Source of the DNA: an uncultured Clostridia bacterium
GTDB taxonomy: Bacteria > Bacillota > Clostridia > Christensenellales > Aristaeellaceae
Direction: 5' to 3'
Length of the DNA: 39,153 bases
NCBI GenBank assembly: GCA_934631055.1
Contig: CAKTXP010000005.1
Coordinates: 1-39,153, forward strand
This document shows, one piece after another, positions 8,096 to 14,236 of the stretch. Position numbers and translations under genes: made by a program. The notes beneath the pieces are model-generated. The model was given only the letters and a program-made list of their open reading frames with translations. It made no database searches and was not told where the DNA came from. Within the stretch, counting starts at the first letter, position 1, and every line of letters begins with the position of its first letter.

Positions 8096-8443
8096 TGGTG
8101 GAGGTGAGGAGAATCGAACTCCTGTCCGAAAAAGCGACTGCCAAGTTTTCTCCGAGCGCAGTTCATGTTTTAACATTCCCTCCTCCCAGCGCCCGTGAAC
8201 AGGCTCAAGGATTCAGTAGCTTCATTATGTGTTCATGCTGCAAAGCTTAGGCAAGAACATGGCCCGCTAAATGACGCCGGATTCCGATGCAGCGGGATCA
8301 TCGGGCCGACGCGCAGCCTAATTAGGCCGCGAGGCAATAATCGTTATTGTCAGTTAATTTTTAATTTCCCGATTTTAACGTGGCTCGGGTCCACGGCTCG
8401 CTTACCTGACCGCCCACAATCCCGTCGAAACCAGTACACCCCC
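8096..8443 (-). ncRNA. ssrA: tmRNA (transfer-messenger RNA)
   Basis: A 348-nt tmRNA. The 5' acceptor strand GGGGGUG (8443-8437) pairs with CACCUCC near the 3' end, followed by A and an encoded CCA. GGUUUCGACGGG near the 5' end and GGAGUUCGAUUCUCC (T arm) near the 3' end are the usual tmRNA signatures. The tag frame at 8360-8322 reads K-L-T-D-N-N-D-Y-C-L-A-A then TAA; the exact resume codon is not certain. The tag ends LAA, the ClpXP signal, but has Cys where Ala is common. The 5' end is 17 bases after the smpB stop codon, and no clear separate promoter is seen, so the RNA is probably processed from an smpB-ssrA transcript. It rescues stalled ribosomes together with SmpB. Confidence 0.96.
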
Positions 8444-8460
8444 ATAAAGAAACGAAAAAA

Positions 8461-8937
8461 TCAATCGTCGCCGCGGTTCTTTGAACGCAAAGCGCGCTGA
8501 ATGTCGCGCTGGGCGTCCTTTGCCGCAATGTCGTCGCGCTTGTCGTGCAGCTTTTTGCCTTTGCATAGCCCAAGCTCCATCTTGAAACGCCCATCCTTCA
8601 GATATACCTGAAGCGGAATAAGCGAATAGCCCATCTTGGCGACTTCCTGCCCCAGATGGCGGATCTGGCTCTTGTGCAGAAGCAGCTTTTTCTGACGCAG
8701 GGGATCGGTATTGAAGATGTTTCCCTGCTCATACGGGCTGATGTGCATGCCGCAGACGAGGATCTCGCCGTCTTTGACGATGGCAAAGCTCTCTTTGAGG
8801 TTCATGCGTCCCTGACGCATGCTCTTGACTTCGGTGCCTTTCAGTTCCATGCCGCATTCGACGCGCTCTTCGACGAAGTAATCGTGGAACGCTTTTTTGT
8901 TTTGAGCCATGGGCTTGATGCCTTTTGCGCGCGCCAT
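8461..8937 (-). CDS. smpB: SsrA-binding protein SmpB
   Basis: A 158-residue protein that binds tmRNA and delivers it to stalled ribosomes. Family features are clear: AFHDYFVEERVECGMELKGTEVKS near the N-terminus, GMHISPYEQGN in the middle, LLLHKSQI, and the basic C-terminal tail (KGKKLHDKR...RALRSKNRG) that enters the mRNA channel. Length is normal. The ATG at 8937 has AAGGAGGT upstream at 8944-8951; longer in-frame starts lie upstream of the promoter and are ignored. The gene is directly followed by ssrA, its functional partner. Confidence 0.97.
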   Translation of the reverse strand: MARAKGIKPMAQNKKAFHDYFVEERVECGMELKGTEVKSMRQGRMNLKESFAIVKDGEILVCGMHISPYEQGNIFNTDPLRQKKLLLHKSQIRHLGQEVAKMGYSLIPLQVYLKDGRFKMELGLCKGKKLHDKRDDIAAKDAQRDIQRALRSKNRGDD

Positions 8938-8967
8938 GCGATTACCTCCTTCTCCGATGTATCCCAT

Positions 8968-8996
8968 AGTATAGCACAGGGTGGAGAAATGTGCAA
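8968..8996 (-). promoter_or_regulatory. Sigma-A promoter of smpB (and probably ssrA)
   Basis: On the minus strand, TTGCAC (8991-8996) and TATACT (8968-8973) with a 17-base spacer lie 31 bases upstream of the smpB ATG. Confidence 0.8.
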
Positions 8997-9046
8997 GAAA
9001 AAGAAATCGACAGGCGCATTCCGCGCCCAGTGGGGTGGCTGCGCGC

Positions 9047-9075
9047 TTGAGCTTTGAACGGCTTTGTGATATGAT
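9047..9075 (+). promoter_or_regulatory. Sigma-A promoter of the pyridoxal kinase-like gene
   Basis: TTGAGC (9047-9052) and TATGAT (9070-9075) have a 17-base spacer. It is divergent from the smpB promoter about 50 bases away. Confidence 0.65.
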
Positions 9076-9103
9076 ACCTTCATCAAAAAGAGAGGTATCT
9101 GCC

Positions 9104-9841
9104 ATGACGATTTTACTGCTCGGCGACCTGACGGGGCGCAGCCGCGTCGCCCTGCGCATGCTGACCTGCGAGCTTGAAGCGCGCGGGCATGAGGTGCTTG
9201 CCCTGCCGACGGCGCTGATTTCCAATACGTTGAATCTTGGGCGCGCGGCAACGCTCGATACGACCGATTATCTGATGGAGTCGCTTGAAACATGGGAAAA
9301 GCTGGGGCTGACGTATGACGCGCTGTATATCGGCTTTGTCACGGGTATGGCACAGGCGGAAAAGCTGTGCGCTGTCGCGGATTCGGCAAGGGAGCGCGGC
9401 GTGCCTGTCGTCGTCGATCCGATCCTCGGAGACAACGGACGGAAGTACAACAGCGTCAGCGATGAACAGGCGCGTGCAATGGTGATGCTGGCGAAGCATG
9501 CAGATATCCTCACGCCGAATCTGACGGAAGCCTGCCTTCTGGCGGATATGCCATATGCGGAGGTGAAGGCAGACGGGGACGCGCTTCATGCGCTTTTGAA
9601 AGAGCTTTCAGAGGGAAAGCGGAGTGTGCTGATTACCAGCGCGGGGGACGCGGTTGTCGGCTATGACGCAAAGCTGGGACAGGCGATCAATGTGCCGTTT
9701 ACCCGTGTTTCCGGCGAACACTGGGGAACGGGCGACCGGTTCTGCGCATTGCTGCTGGACGGCATCGTGCGGAAAGAGACGCTTGCCGATGCGGCAAAGG
9801 GCGCGAGCGACGGCGTGTATGATGCGCTGACGAAGGAATGA
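9104..9841 (+). CDS. Pyridoxal/pyridoxamine kinase-like protein (PdxK/PdxY type)
   Basis: A 245-residue ribokinase-superfamily protein that most resembles PdxY/PdxK, which phosphorylate pyridoxal to make the cofactor PLP. It shows VVDPILGDNGRKY (about 103-115), the family's ATP-site motif, TPNLTEACLL (about 139-148), and the anion-hole motif GTGDRFCALLLDG with its catalytic aspartate near 213. It is somewhat shorter than E. coli PdxY. The ATG at 9104 follows AGAGAGGT and the promoter at 9047-9075; the in-frame start at 8981 would precede that promoter. It stands alone between smpB and iscR. Another kinase of this fold is possible, but the motif order favours pyridoxal kinase. Confidence 0.82.
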   Translation: MTILLLGDLTGRSRVALRMLTCELEARGHEVLALPTALISNTLNLGRAATLDTTDYLMESLETWEKLGLTYDALYIGFVTGMAQAEKLCAVADSARERGVPVVVDPILGDNGRKYNSVSDEQARAMVMLAKHADILTPNLTEACLLADMPYAEVKADGDALHALLKELSEGKRSVLITSAGDAVVGYDAKLGQAINVPFTRVSGEHWGTGDRFCALLLDGIVRKETLADAAKGASDGVYDALTKE

Positions 9842-9847
9842 AACGAG

Positions 9848-9882
9848 CCCTCTCCGCCGCAGAAAAAGACGGAGAGGGTTTT
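9848..9882 (+). terminator. Rho-independent terminator after the pyridoxal kinase-like gene
   Basis: CCCTCTCCG (9848-9856) pairs with CGGAGAGGG (9870-9878), followed by TTTT. It starts seven bases after the stop codon. Confidence 0.85.
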
Positions 9883-9909
9883 CCGTGTTTGAAAATCCCT
9901 CAAATCCTA

Positions 9910-9939
9910 TTGACGAAGTATGATATAAAATGGTATACT
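9910..9939 (+). promoter_or_regulatory. Promoter of the iscR-iscS-iscU cluster
   Basis: TTGACG (9910-9915) and TATACT (9934-9939) have an 18-base spacer, 34 bases before the iscR start. An Rrf2-type protein encoded next to it would be expected to bind here, but no clean palindrome is evident. Confidence 0.7.
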
Positions 9940-9973
9940 GGGAACACTGAGTGAAGAAGCGGAGGAATGTGCC

Positions 9974-10417
9974 ATGATGATTTCTACGAAAGGTCGATAT
10001 GCTTTGCGCATTATGGTCGATGTCGCGCAGCATGACGGCGAGATGCCGGTCAGCGTGCGGGAGATCGCGCAAAGGCAGGATATTTCCGGAAAGTATATGG
10101 AGCAGATCATCAGCGTACTGACCCGCAGCGGGCTTTTGCGCAGCATTCGCGGCGCTCAGGGCGGTTATCATCTGGCGAAAAAGCCGGAGGCGATCACCGT
10201 GGGCATGATCCTGCGTGCGACGGAGGGCGATCTTGCGCCTGCCGAATGCGTTGCGCAGGATGGTCAGGCATGCGTGCGAAGCGGCGTTTGTCCGTCGCAT
10301 GCGGTCTTTGCAAAGGTATACAGCGCCATCAACAACGTCATTGACGGCGTTACGCTTTGCGACCTGATCCCCGACGGAGAGGACATCCAGCCCGTTCACA
10401 CGGGAAGCTGTTTGTAA
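9974..10417 (+). CDS. iscR: Rrf2-family iron-sulfur-sensing repressor (IscR type)
   Basis: A 147-residue winged-helix regulator. Residues 1-65 carry the Rrf2 fold start (MISTKGRYALRIMVDVA) and the recognition helix/wing (ISGKYMEQIISVL...GLLRSIRGAQGGYHLA). Three cysteines, C92, C100 and C106, lie in the usual cluster-binding loop, spaced C-x7-C-x5-C, so a Fe-S cluster is plausible. ATG at 9974 (or 9977) follows GGAGGA. It heads the iscS-iscU genes and likely controls them by sensing cluster supply. Sequence alone cannot separate IscR from CymR, the cysteine regulator; the three cysteines favour IscR. Confidence 0.85.
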   Translation: MMISTKGRYALRIMVDVAQHDGEMPVSVREIAQRQDISGKYMEQIISVLTRSGLLRSIRGAQGGYHLAKKPEAITVGMILRATEGDLAPAECVAQDGQACVRSGVCPSHAVFAKVYSAINNVIDGVTLCDLIPDGEDIQPVHTGSCL

Positions 10418-10428
10418 AGGAACGAGGG

Positions 10429-10602
10429 AACGTTGTGGGACGCTGTCCCACACCCTGCCAAGAACCTGAGGTTCTTGGATTTCCCACTTTCATTTATCGC
10501 TTTGCGATAAATGGCGGATGAGTTTATTAAAGCTGCCGCGAAGCGAAGGAGGGAGTCTGAGGGACTGGTCCCTCAGTGGGGTTTGGGGCAAAGCCCCAAT
10601 CG
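10429..10602. repeat. Palindromic repeat, two inverted copies flanking a third hairpin
   Basis: This fills the iscR-iscS gap. Minus-oriented copy: hairpin 2 at 10435-10451 (GTGGGAC/GTCCCAC) and hairpin 1 at 10458-10478 (CCAAGAACC/GGTTCTTGG). Central hairpin: ATTTATCGC-TTT-GCGATAAAT at 10492-10512. Plus-oriented copy: hairpin 1 at 10557-10576 (CTGAGGGAC/GTCCCTCAG) and hairpin 2 at 10583-10599 (TTGGGGC/GCCCCAA). The head-to-head arrangement matches that at 150-345. It would be transcribed as part of the isc mRNA. Confidence 0.8.
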
Positions 10603-10649
10603 TCTTTCCCATTTGACCTGTCGTATCAAAAAGCAAGGGAGAGTTTTTT

Positions 10650-11822
10650 GTGATCTATATGGATAACGCCGCGACAACGCGGCTCAGCAGCGAAGCTTTT
10701 GAAGCGATGCGCCCTTTTATGATGGAGCAGTACGCCAATCCTGCGGGAACGTACAGCTTCACCAATAAGAGCAACGAAGCGATGGAGAATGCCCGCGCGC
10801 AGGTCGCCGCTGTTATCGGCGCAAAGAGCGCGGAGATTTTCTTCACCAGCGGCGGCACGGAGAGCGATAACTGGGCGCTCAAGGGCGCGATGAAGGCGAA
10901 CGAGAAGAAGGGGCGTCACCTCATTATCTCCGCCATCGAGCATCACGCCATCCTGCACAGCGCCAAGGCGCTGGAGCGCGAGGGCTTTGACGTGACCATC
11001 CTGCCGGTCGATTCGGACGGCGTCGTCGCGCCGGAATCCGTCGAGGCGGCGATTCGTCCGGATACCGTGCTGATTTCCGTCATGGCGGCGAATAACGAGA
11101 TTGGAACCATCGAGCCGCTGGAGGCTATCGGCGAAATTGCCCGCCGCCATGGCGTGCTGTTCCATACCGATGCGGTGCAGGCGTTCGGCCATATCCCGCT
11201 GGACGTGGAGAAGATGCACATCGACCTGTTGTCTGTCAGCGCGCATAAGTTCCATGGCCCCAAGGGTGTGGGCTTCCTGTATATCCGCAAGGGCGTGAAG
11301 CTGCTTCCGTTTATGGATGGCGGCGCGCAGGAACGCAACCGCCGCGCGGGTACGAGCAATGTGCCGGGTATCGTCGGCATGGGCGAAGCGGCGCGTCTGG
11401 CGCAGGCGAATATGGAGCGGACGATGGAAAGCGTCAGCGCTGTCCGAGATCACCTGATCGAGCGCATCGAAGCGGAAATCCCGTATGCGAAGCTTAATGG
11501 ACACAGGACGAACCGCCTGCCGGGCAACGTAAATTTCTGCTTCCAGTTCATCGAGGGTGAGAGCATGCTGATGCTGCTGGATGCGGCGGGCATCTGTGCG
11601 TCCAGCGGTTCGGCTTGCACGAGCGGTTCGCTTGACCCGTCGCATGTGCTGCTGGCAATCGGTCTGCCGCACGAGATCGCGCATGGTTCCCTGCGTCTGT
11701 CCCTGAGCGAGGAGACGACGATGCAGGACGCGGATTTCGTGGTCGATCAGCTCAAGGAGATTATTCCGCGTCTGCGCAGCATGTCCCCGCTGTATGCGGA
11801 TTTCATATCGAAGAATAAGTAA
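10650..11822 (+). CDS. iscS: Cysteine desulfurase (NifS/IscS type)
   Basis: A 390-residue class V PLP enzyme that takes sulfur from cysteine for Fe-S cluster assembly. It begins MIYMDNAATT, the family hallmark. H98 (AIEHHA) stacks on the cofactor, K200 in SAHKFHGPKG binds PLP, and the persulfide loop SSGSACTSG carries C323. The start is GTG at 10650 with AAGGGAG about 8 bases upstream, fitting the usual N-terminus. It lies between iscR and iscU, separated from each by palindromic repeats, with no visible promoter of its own. Confidence 0.96.
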   Translation: MIYMDNAATTRLSSEAFEAMRPFMMEQYANPAGTYSFTNKSNEAMENARAQVAAVIGAKSAEIFFTSGGTESDNWALKGAMKANEKKGRHLIISAIEHHAILHSAKALEREGFDVTILPVDSDGVVAPESVEAAIRPDTVLISVMAANNEIGTIEPLEAIGEIARRHGVLFHTDAVQAFGHIPLDVEKMHIDLLSVSAHKFHGPKGVGFLYIRKGVKLLPFMDGGAQERNRRAGTSNVPGIVGMGEAARLAQANMERTMESVSAVRDHLIERIEAEIPYAKLNGHRTNRLPGNVNFCFQFIEGESMLMLLDAAGICASSGSACTSGSLDPSHVLLAIGLPHEIAHGSLRLSLSEETTMQDADFVVDQLKEIIPRLRSMSPLYADFISKNK

Positions 11823-11825
11823 AGA

Positions 11826-11936
11826 AGGGAACGGGAGAACGTTGAGGGCGCATGGCTCCAATCCCTCAAACTCCCATTAAGAACCTGAGATTCTTGGATT
11901 TCCCATATATGGATTGCTTTGCAAGCTATGGCTTGC
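11826..11936. repeat. Palindromic repeat between iscS and iscU
   Basis: A minus-oriented copy of the double-hairpin unit. Hairpin 2 (11842-11869) has stem TTGAGGG/CCCTCAA with a larger loop than other copies. Hairpin 1 (11879-11895) is AAGAACC/GATTCTT with one mismatch, followed by the conserved GGATTTCCC flank. A further hairpin, GCAAGC-TATG-GCTTGC, is at 11921-11936. It begins three bases after the iscS stop codon. Confidence 0.7.
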
Positions 11937-11979
11937 ATGTATAAAGAAACAGAGAAGGCGTCAAAGGAGTTAGGATATT

Positions 11980-12420
11980 ATGTATACCGAAAAAGTAATG
12001 GATCATTTCATGCACCCGCGCAATGTCGGCGAGATCGAGAATGCGAGCGGCGTCGGCACGGTCGGCAACGCGAAGTGCGGCGACATCATGCGTATCTTCC
12101 TGGATATCGACGAGAACCAGATCGTGCGCGACGCGAAGTTCAAGACGTTTGGCTGCGGCGCGGCAATCGCGACCAGCTCGATGGCGACGGAAATGATTAT
12201 CGGCAAGACGGTTCAGGAAGCGCTGGAAGTCACCAACAAAGCGGTCATGGAAGCGCTCGGCGGTCTGCCGCCGGTCAAGGTTCACTGTTCGCTGCTGGCT
12301 GAACAGGCGGTGCATGCAGCGCTGTGGGACTATGCGCAGAAGAATGGTCTGGTCATTGAGGGACTCAAGCCGCCGGTCGACGACGTGGACGAGCTTGAAG
12401 AAGCACACGAAGCGGAATAA
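11980..12420 (+). CDS. iscU: Iron-sulfur cluster scaffold (IscU/NifU N-domain)
   Basis: A 146-residue scaffold on which IscS builds clusters. The three conserved cysteines are present: C33 (NAKCGD), C59 (FGCGAAIATSS) and C103 (KVHCSLLAE). N-terminal MYTEKVMDHFMHPRNVG is typical of the NifU-like scaffold of Clostridia. The acidic tail (DDVDELEEAHEAE) replaces any C-terminal NifU domain. ATG at 11980 follows AAAGGAG. Last gene of the isc cluster, closed by the terminator at 12436-12468. Confidence 0.96.
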   Translation: MYTEKVMDHFMHPRNVGEIENASGVGTVGNAKCGDIMRIFLDIDENQIVRDAKFKTFGCGAAIATSSMATEMIIGKTVQEALEVTNKAVMEALGGLPPVKVHCSLLAEQAVHAALWDYAQKNGLVIEGLKPPVDDVDELEEAHEAE

Positions 12421-12435
12421 TTGAAGAAGAACATG

Positions 12436-12468
12436 AAAAGAGGGCTGCCGACGTGACAGCCCTCTTTT
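12436..12468. terminator. Bidirectional terminator between iscU and the repeat-protein gene
   Basis: A 12-bp stem AAAAGAGGGCTG/CAGCCCTCTTTT with A- and T-runs on both sides. It can end iscU (plus) and the convergent secreted-protein gene (minus). Confidence 0.9.
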
Positions 12469-12480
12469 CCTATGTGGATT

Positions 12481-13626
12481 TTATTCCCGCGAAGCTTCAT
12501 CCGGCGTGGCGATGCTCGGCGTAGGCGTGGGCGTCGCATCCGGCGTGGGGGTCGTGTCCGGCGCAGGCGTCGGGCTTGGCGTATGGATAGGCTCAAGCGT
12601 TTCGATGGAAGAGGTGATTTCAGGGAGCGGCGTGATCTCTGGTTCACGATTGTAGGCAAACGTATTTTCGCCGTCCTGAAGCAGGCAGTTTACAACGCGC
12701 GCATGCGACAAACCGTTGTCGCCGACGACTTGGAGCGACTGCCCCGGTTCGCCGACTTGAGAAGAAGCGTTGCCGCCAATGAGCGAACCGTTTAAATTGA
12801 CATAGGACGAGCCGGCAGCGTCCATCAGGATCAGCGCGCTGCCGCCGTATTCCGTGCCGTTGCCGCCGCGAATATCGCCGCTGACGCCGACGCTGACGTT
12901 ATCGGCAAGCGAAACGATCTGCATGCCGGTTCCGCCGATAGAACCGCGTCCGCCGCGGACGCTTCCCGCCACGGTCACAAACGCGTTGCCGCTCAGGTCG
13001 AACAGGTTCAGCCCGCTTCCGCCGAGCGTTTTGCCGTCGCCGCCGCGAATGGAGCCGGAGAGCATCATCGTGCCATATTCGCCCAGCGAGGTGACCTCCA
13101 TGCCGCTGCCGCCGTTTTGACCGCCGCCGCCGCGGACGCCGCTTTCAATGCTGACGTAGAGATCGCCGCTGCGGTGGGTGAGCGTGATGCCAGTCGCGCC
13201 GGAACCGCCCGCCACGGAGCAGTTGCTGTCGATGAGCAGCGTTCCGCTTCCGGTGAAGGTCAGCCCGCTCTTACCGTCTGCGCCCTCGACATGGACGCCG
13301 TCCCGCAGCTCGATGTTGGAAACGCCGTCGATGACAAGGGAATCGAGCAGGTCGATATCCGAGAAGATGATGGAGGAATTGCTGATATGAAGCTGGCGGA
13401 TCGCCGCTTTTCCGTCGCCGGATATTTGAAGCAGGACCGGTGTTTGCAGCGCGTCTGACGTGGCGGTCACGTCGCCGGAGACCAGAAGAACGTCGCCGTC
13501 GCGCGCTTCGCCTGCCAGTGTCAGCAGCTCTTTGTAGGTAAAGGCAGGACCGAGGGTGCCCGCGCTTACGGACAGGGGAAGAGCAAGCAGAACCAGCAGC
13601 AGGGCGAAAGCCCTCGTTGTTTTCAT
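12481..13626 (-). CDS. Secreted glycine-rich repeat protein with Pro/Thr tail
   Basis: A 381-residue exported protein of unknown function. A signal peptide covers about 1-22 (VSAG). Residues about 25-150 are strand-rich, with LTLAGEARDGDVLLVSGDVTA and IFSDIDLLDSL segments that recall right-handed beta-helix adhesins. Then come five repeats of about 33 residues built on G-S-[IV]-R-G-G-x-G-x3-G-G-[ST]-G. A 45-residue Pro/Thr-rich tail (TPSPTPAPDTTPTP type) ends the protein. There is no LPXTG sortase motif and no membrane anchor, so attachment is unclear. The ATG at 13626 has AAAGGGAG upstream and its own promoter. An adhesin or matrix role is inference only. Confidence 0.7.
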   Translation of the reverse strand: MKTTRAFALLLVLLALPLSVSAGTLGPAFTYKELLTLAGEARDGDVLLVSGDVTATSDALQTPVLLQISGDGKAAIRQLHISNSSIIFSDIDLLDSLVIDGVSNIELRDGVHVEGADGKSGLTFTGSGTLLIDSNCSVAGGSGATGITLTHRSGDLYVSIESGVRGGGGQNGGSGMEVTSLGEYGTMMLSGSIRGGDGKTLGGSGLNLFDLSGNAFVTVAGSVRGGRGSIGGTGMQIVSLADNVSVGVSGDIRGGNGTEYGGSALILMDAAGSSYVNLNGSLIGGNASSQVGEPGQSLQVVGDNGLSHARVVNCLLQDGENTFAYNREPEITPLPEITSSIETLEPIHTPSPTPAPDTTPTPDATPTPTPSIATPDEASRE

Positions 13627-13683
13627 CAAAAAACTCCCTTTCGGAGCGCGAAAAAGGTTTCCCGCGCCGGAAATTTGAATTAT

Positions 13684-13712
13684 ATTATAGCATGATTCTG
13701 CCGGATAGGCAA
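13684..13712 (-). promoter_or_regulatory. Sigma-A promoter of the secreted repeat-protein gene
   Basis: On the minus strand, TTGCCT (13707-13712) and TATAAT (13684-13689) have a 17-base spacer, ending about 57 bases before the ATG at 13626. Confidence 0.75.
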
Positions 13713-13769
13713 GTTTGGGCGAAATGAAGCGGAGAAGCGGCAAAAAAAGAGGAAAATTTTAAAAAACGA

Positions 13770-13798
13770 TTGACAAAGACGCTGAAAGCTGATATAAT
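13770..13798 (+). promoter_or_regulatory. Consensus sigma-A promoter of the tRNA operon
   Basis: TTGACA (13770-13775), 17-base spacer, TATAAT (13793-13798): both hexamers match consensus exactly. The first tRNA begins 25 bases after the -10 box. Confidence 0.93.
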
Positions 13799-13822
13799 AG
13801 CTTTCGTTGAAAGCAAGTTTAT

Positions 13823-13896
13823 TGGGGAATTGTGTAACGGCAGCACCTACGACTCTGACTCGTATTGTCTAGGTTCGAATCCTAGTTCCCCAGCCA
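13823..13896 (+). tRNA. tRNA-Gln (anticodon CTG)
   Basis: Acceptor stem TGGGGAA/TTCCCCA, anticodon stem TACGA/TCGTA with loop CTCTGAC (anticodon CTG, reads CAG), T arm CTAGG-TTCGAAT-CCTAG. CCA is encoded (13894-13896). Confidence 0.95.
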
Positions 13897-13901
13897 TTTA
13901 A

Positions 13902-13976
13902 GCCTCCATGGTCAAGCGGTCAAGACGTTGCCCTCTCAAGGCAAAATCATGGGTTCGATTCCCATTGGAGGTGCCA
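13902..13976 (+). tRNA. tRNA-Glu (anticodon CTC)
   Basis: Acceptor stem GCCTCCA/TGGAGGT (G1-U72 wobble), anticodon stem TTGCC/GGCAA with loop CTCTCAA (anticodon CTC, reads GAG), T arm ATGGG-TTCGATT-CCCAT, encoded CCA. It lies five bases after tRNA-Gln and is cotranscribed with it. Confidence 0.95.
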
Positions 13977-13981
13977 AGCTT

Positions 13982-14013
13982 CCCATTCGCTGATGCGGAT
14001 GGGGCTTTTTTTA
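13982..14013 (+). terminator. Rho-independent terminator of the tRNA operon
   Basis: CCCATTCGC (13982-13990) pairs with GCGGATGGG (13995-14003), followed by C and a T-run. Confidence 0.85.
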
Positions 14014-14049
14014 TTTTCAATCAATGAGCAATTGAAGTATTGTACAAAT

Positions 14050-14166
14050 TCACGCTGGAGGACCTCATCGGCCTTCGCTGCGCTCAGCCACCTTCCCCAA
14101 AGGGGAAGGCTTTTAAAATACAGGAAAAGCAGCCTCTGCCTTCTTCTTTACAGGCATTCAGCGTGA
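14050..14166. repeat. Short inverted-repeat element with central CCTTCCCC hairpin
   Basis: A 117-bp segment with terminal inverted repeats TCACGCTG (14050-14057) and CAGCGTGA (14159-14166). In the middle is the perfect hairpin CCTTCCCC-AAA-GGGGAAGG (14091-14109), preceded by CTTCGCTGCGCTCAG. Hairpins of this kind between genes are, to my recollection, frequent in Oscillospirales and related genomes. No gene is visible here. Confidence 0.5.
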
Positions 14167-14186
14167 CTGCCCACAGTGTGGAATTC

Positions 14187-14221
14187 AAAAAAAGGCTGTC
14201 AGGTTGAGCAGCCTGACAGCC
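14187..14221 (-). terminator. Rho-independent terminator of the importer/catabolic operon
   Basis: On the minus strand a 10-bp stem GGCTGTCAGG/CCTGACAGCC is followed by TTTTTTT. It lies 16 bases after the stop codon of the Gfo/Idh gene at 14237. The stem sequence matches the tips of the MITE-like element at 29036. Confidence 0.9.
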
Positions 14222-14236
14222 CTGGAAAATAATCCG

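Noticed and set aside
150..11936. Recurring palindromes considered as a CRISPR array or phage terminators
   Set aside because: Copies are dispersed singly or in facing pairs between genes, with no regular spacers and no cas genes.
12526..12600. GGCGT-type tandem pattern resembling a minisatellite
   Set aside because: It encodes the Pro/Thr-rich tail (TPTP repeats) of the secreted protein; codon repetition explains it.
13823..13976. The tRNA genes as an attachment site for an integrated island
   Set aside because: No repeat of the tRNA-Glu or tRNA-Gln 3' end was found near the far edge of the accessory region, and there is no integrase gene.
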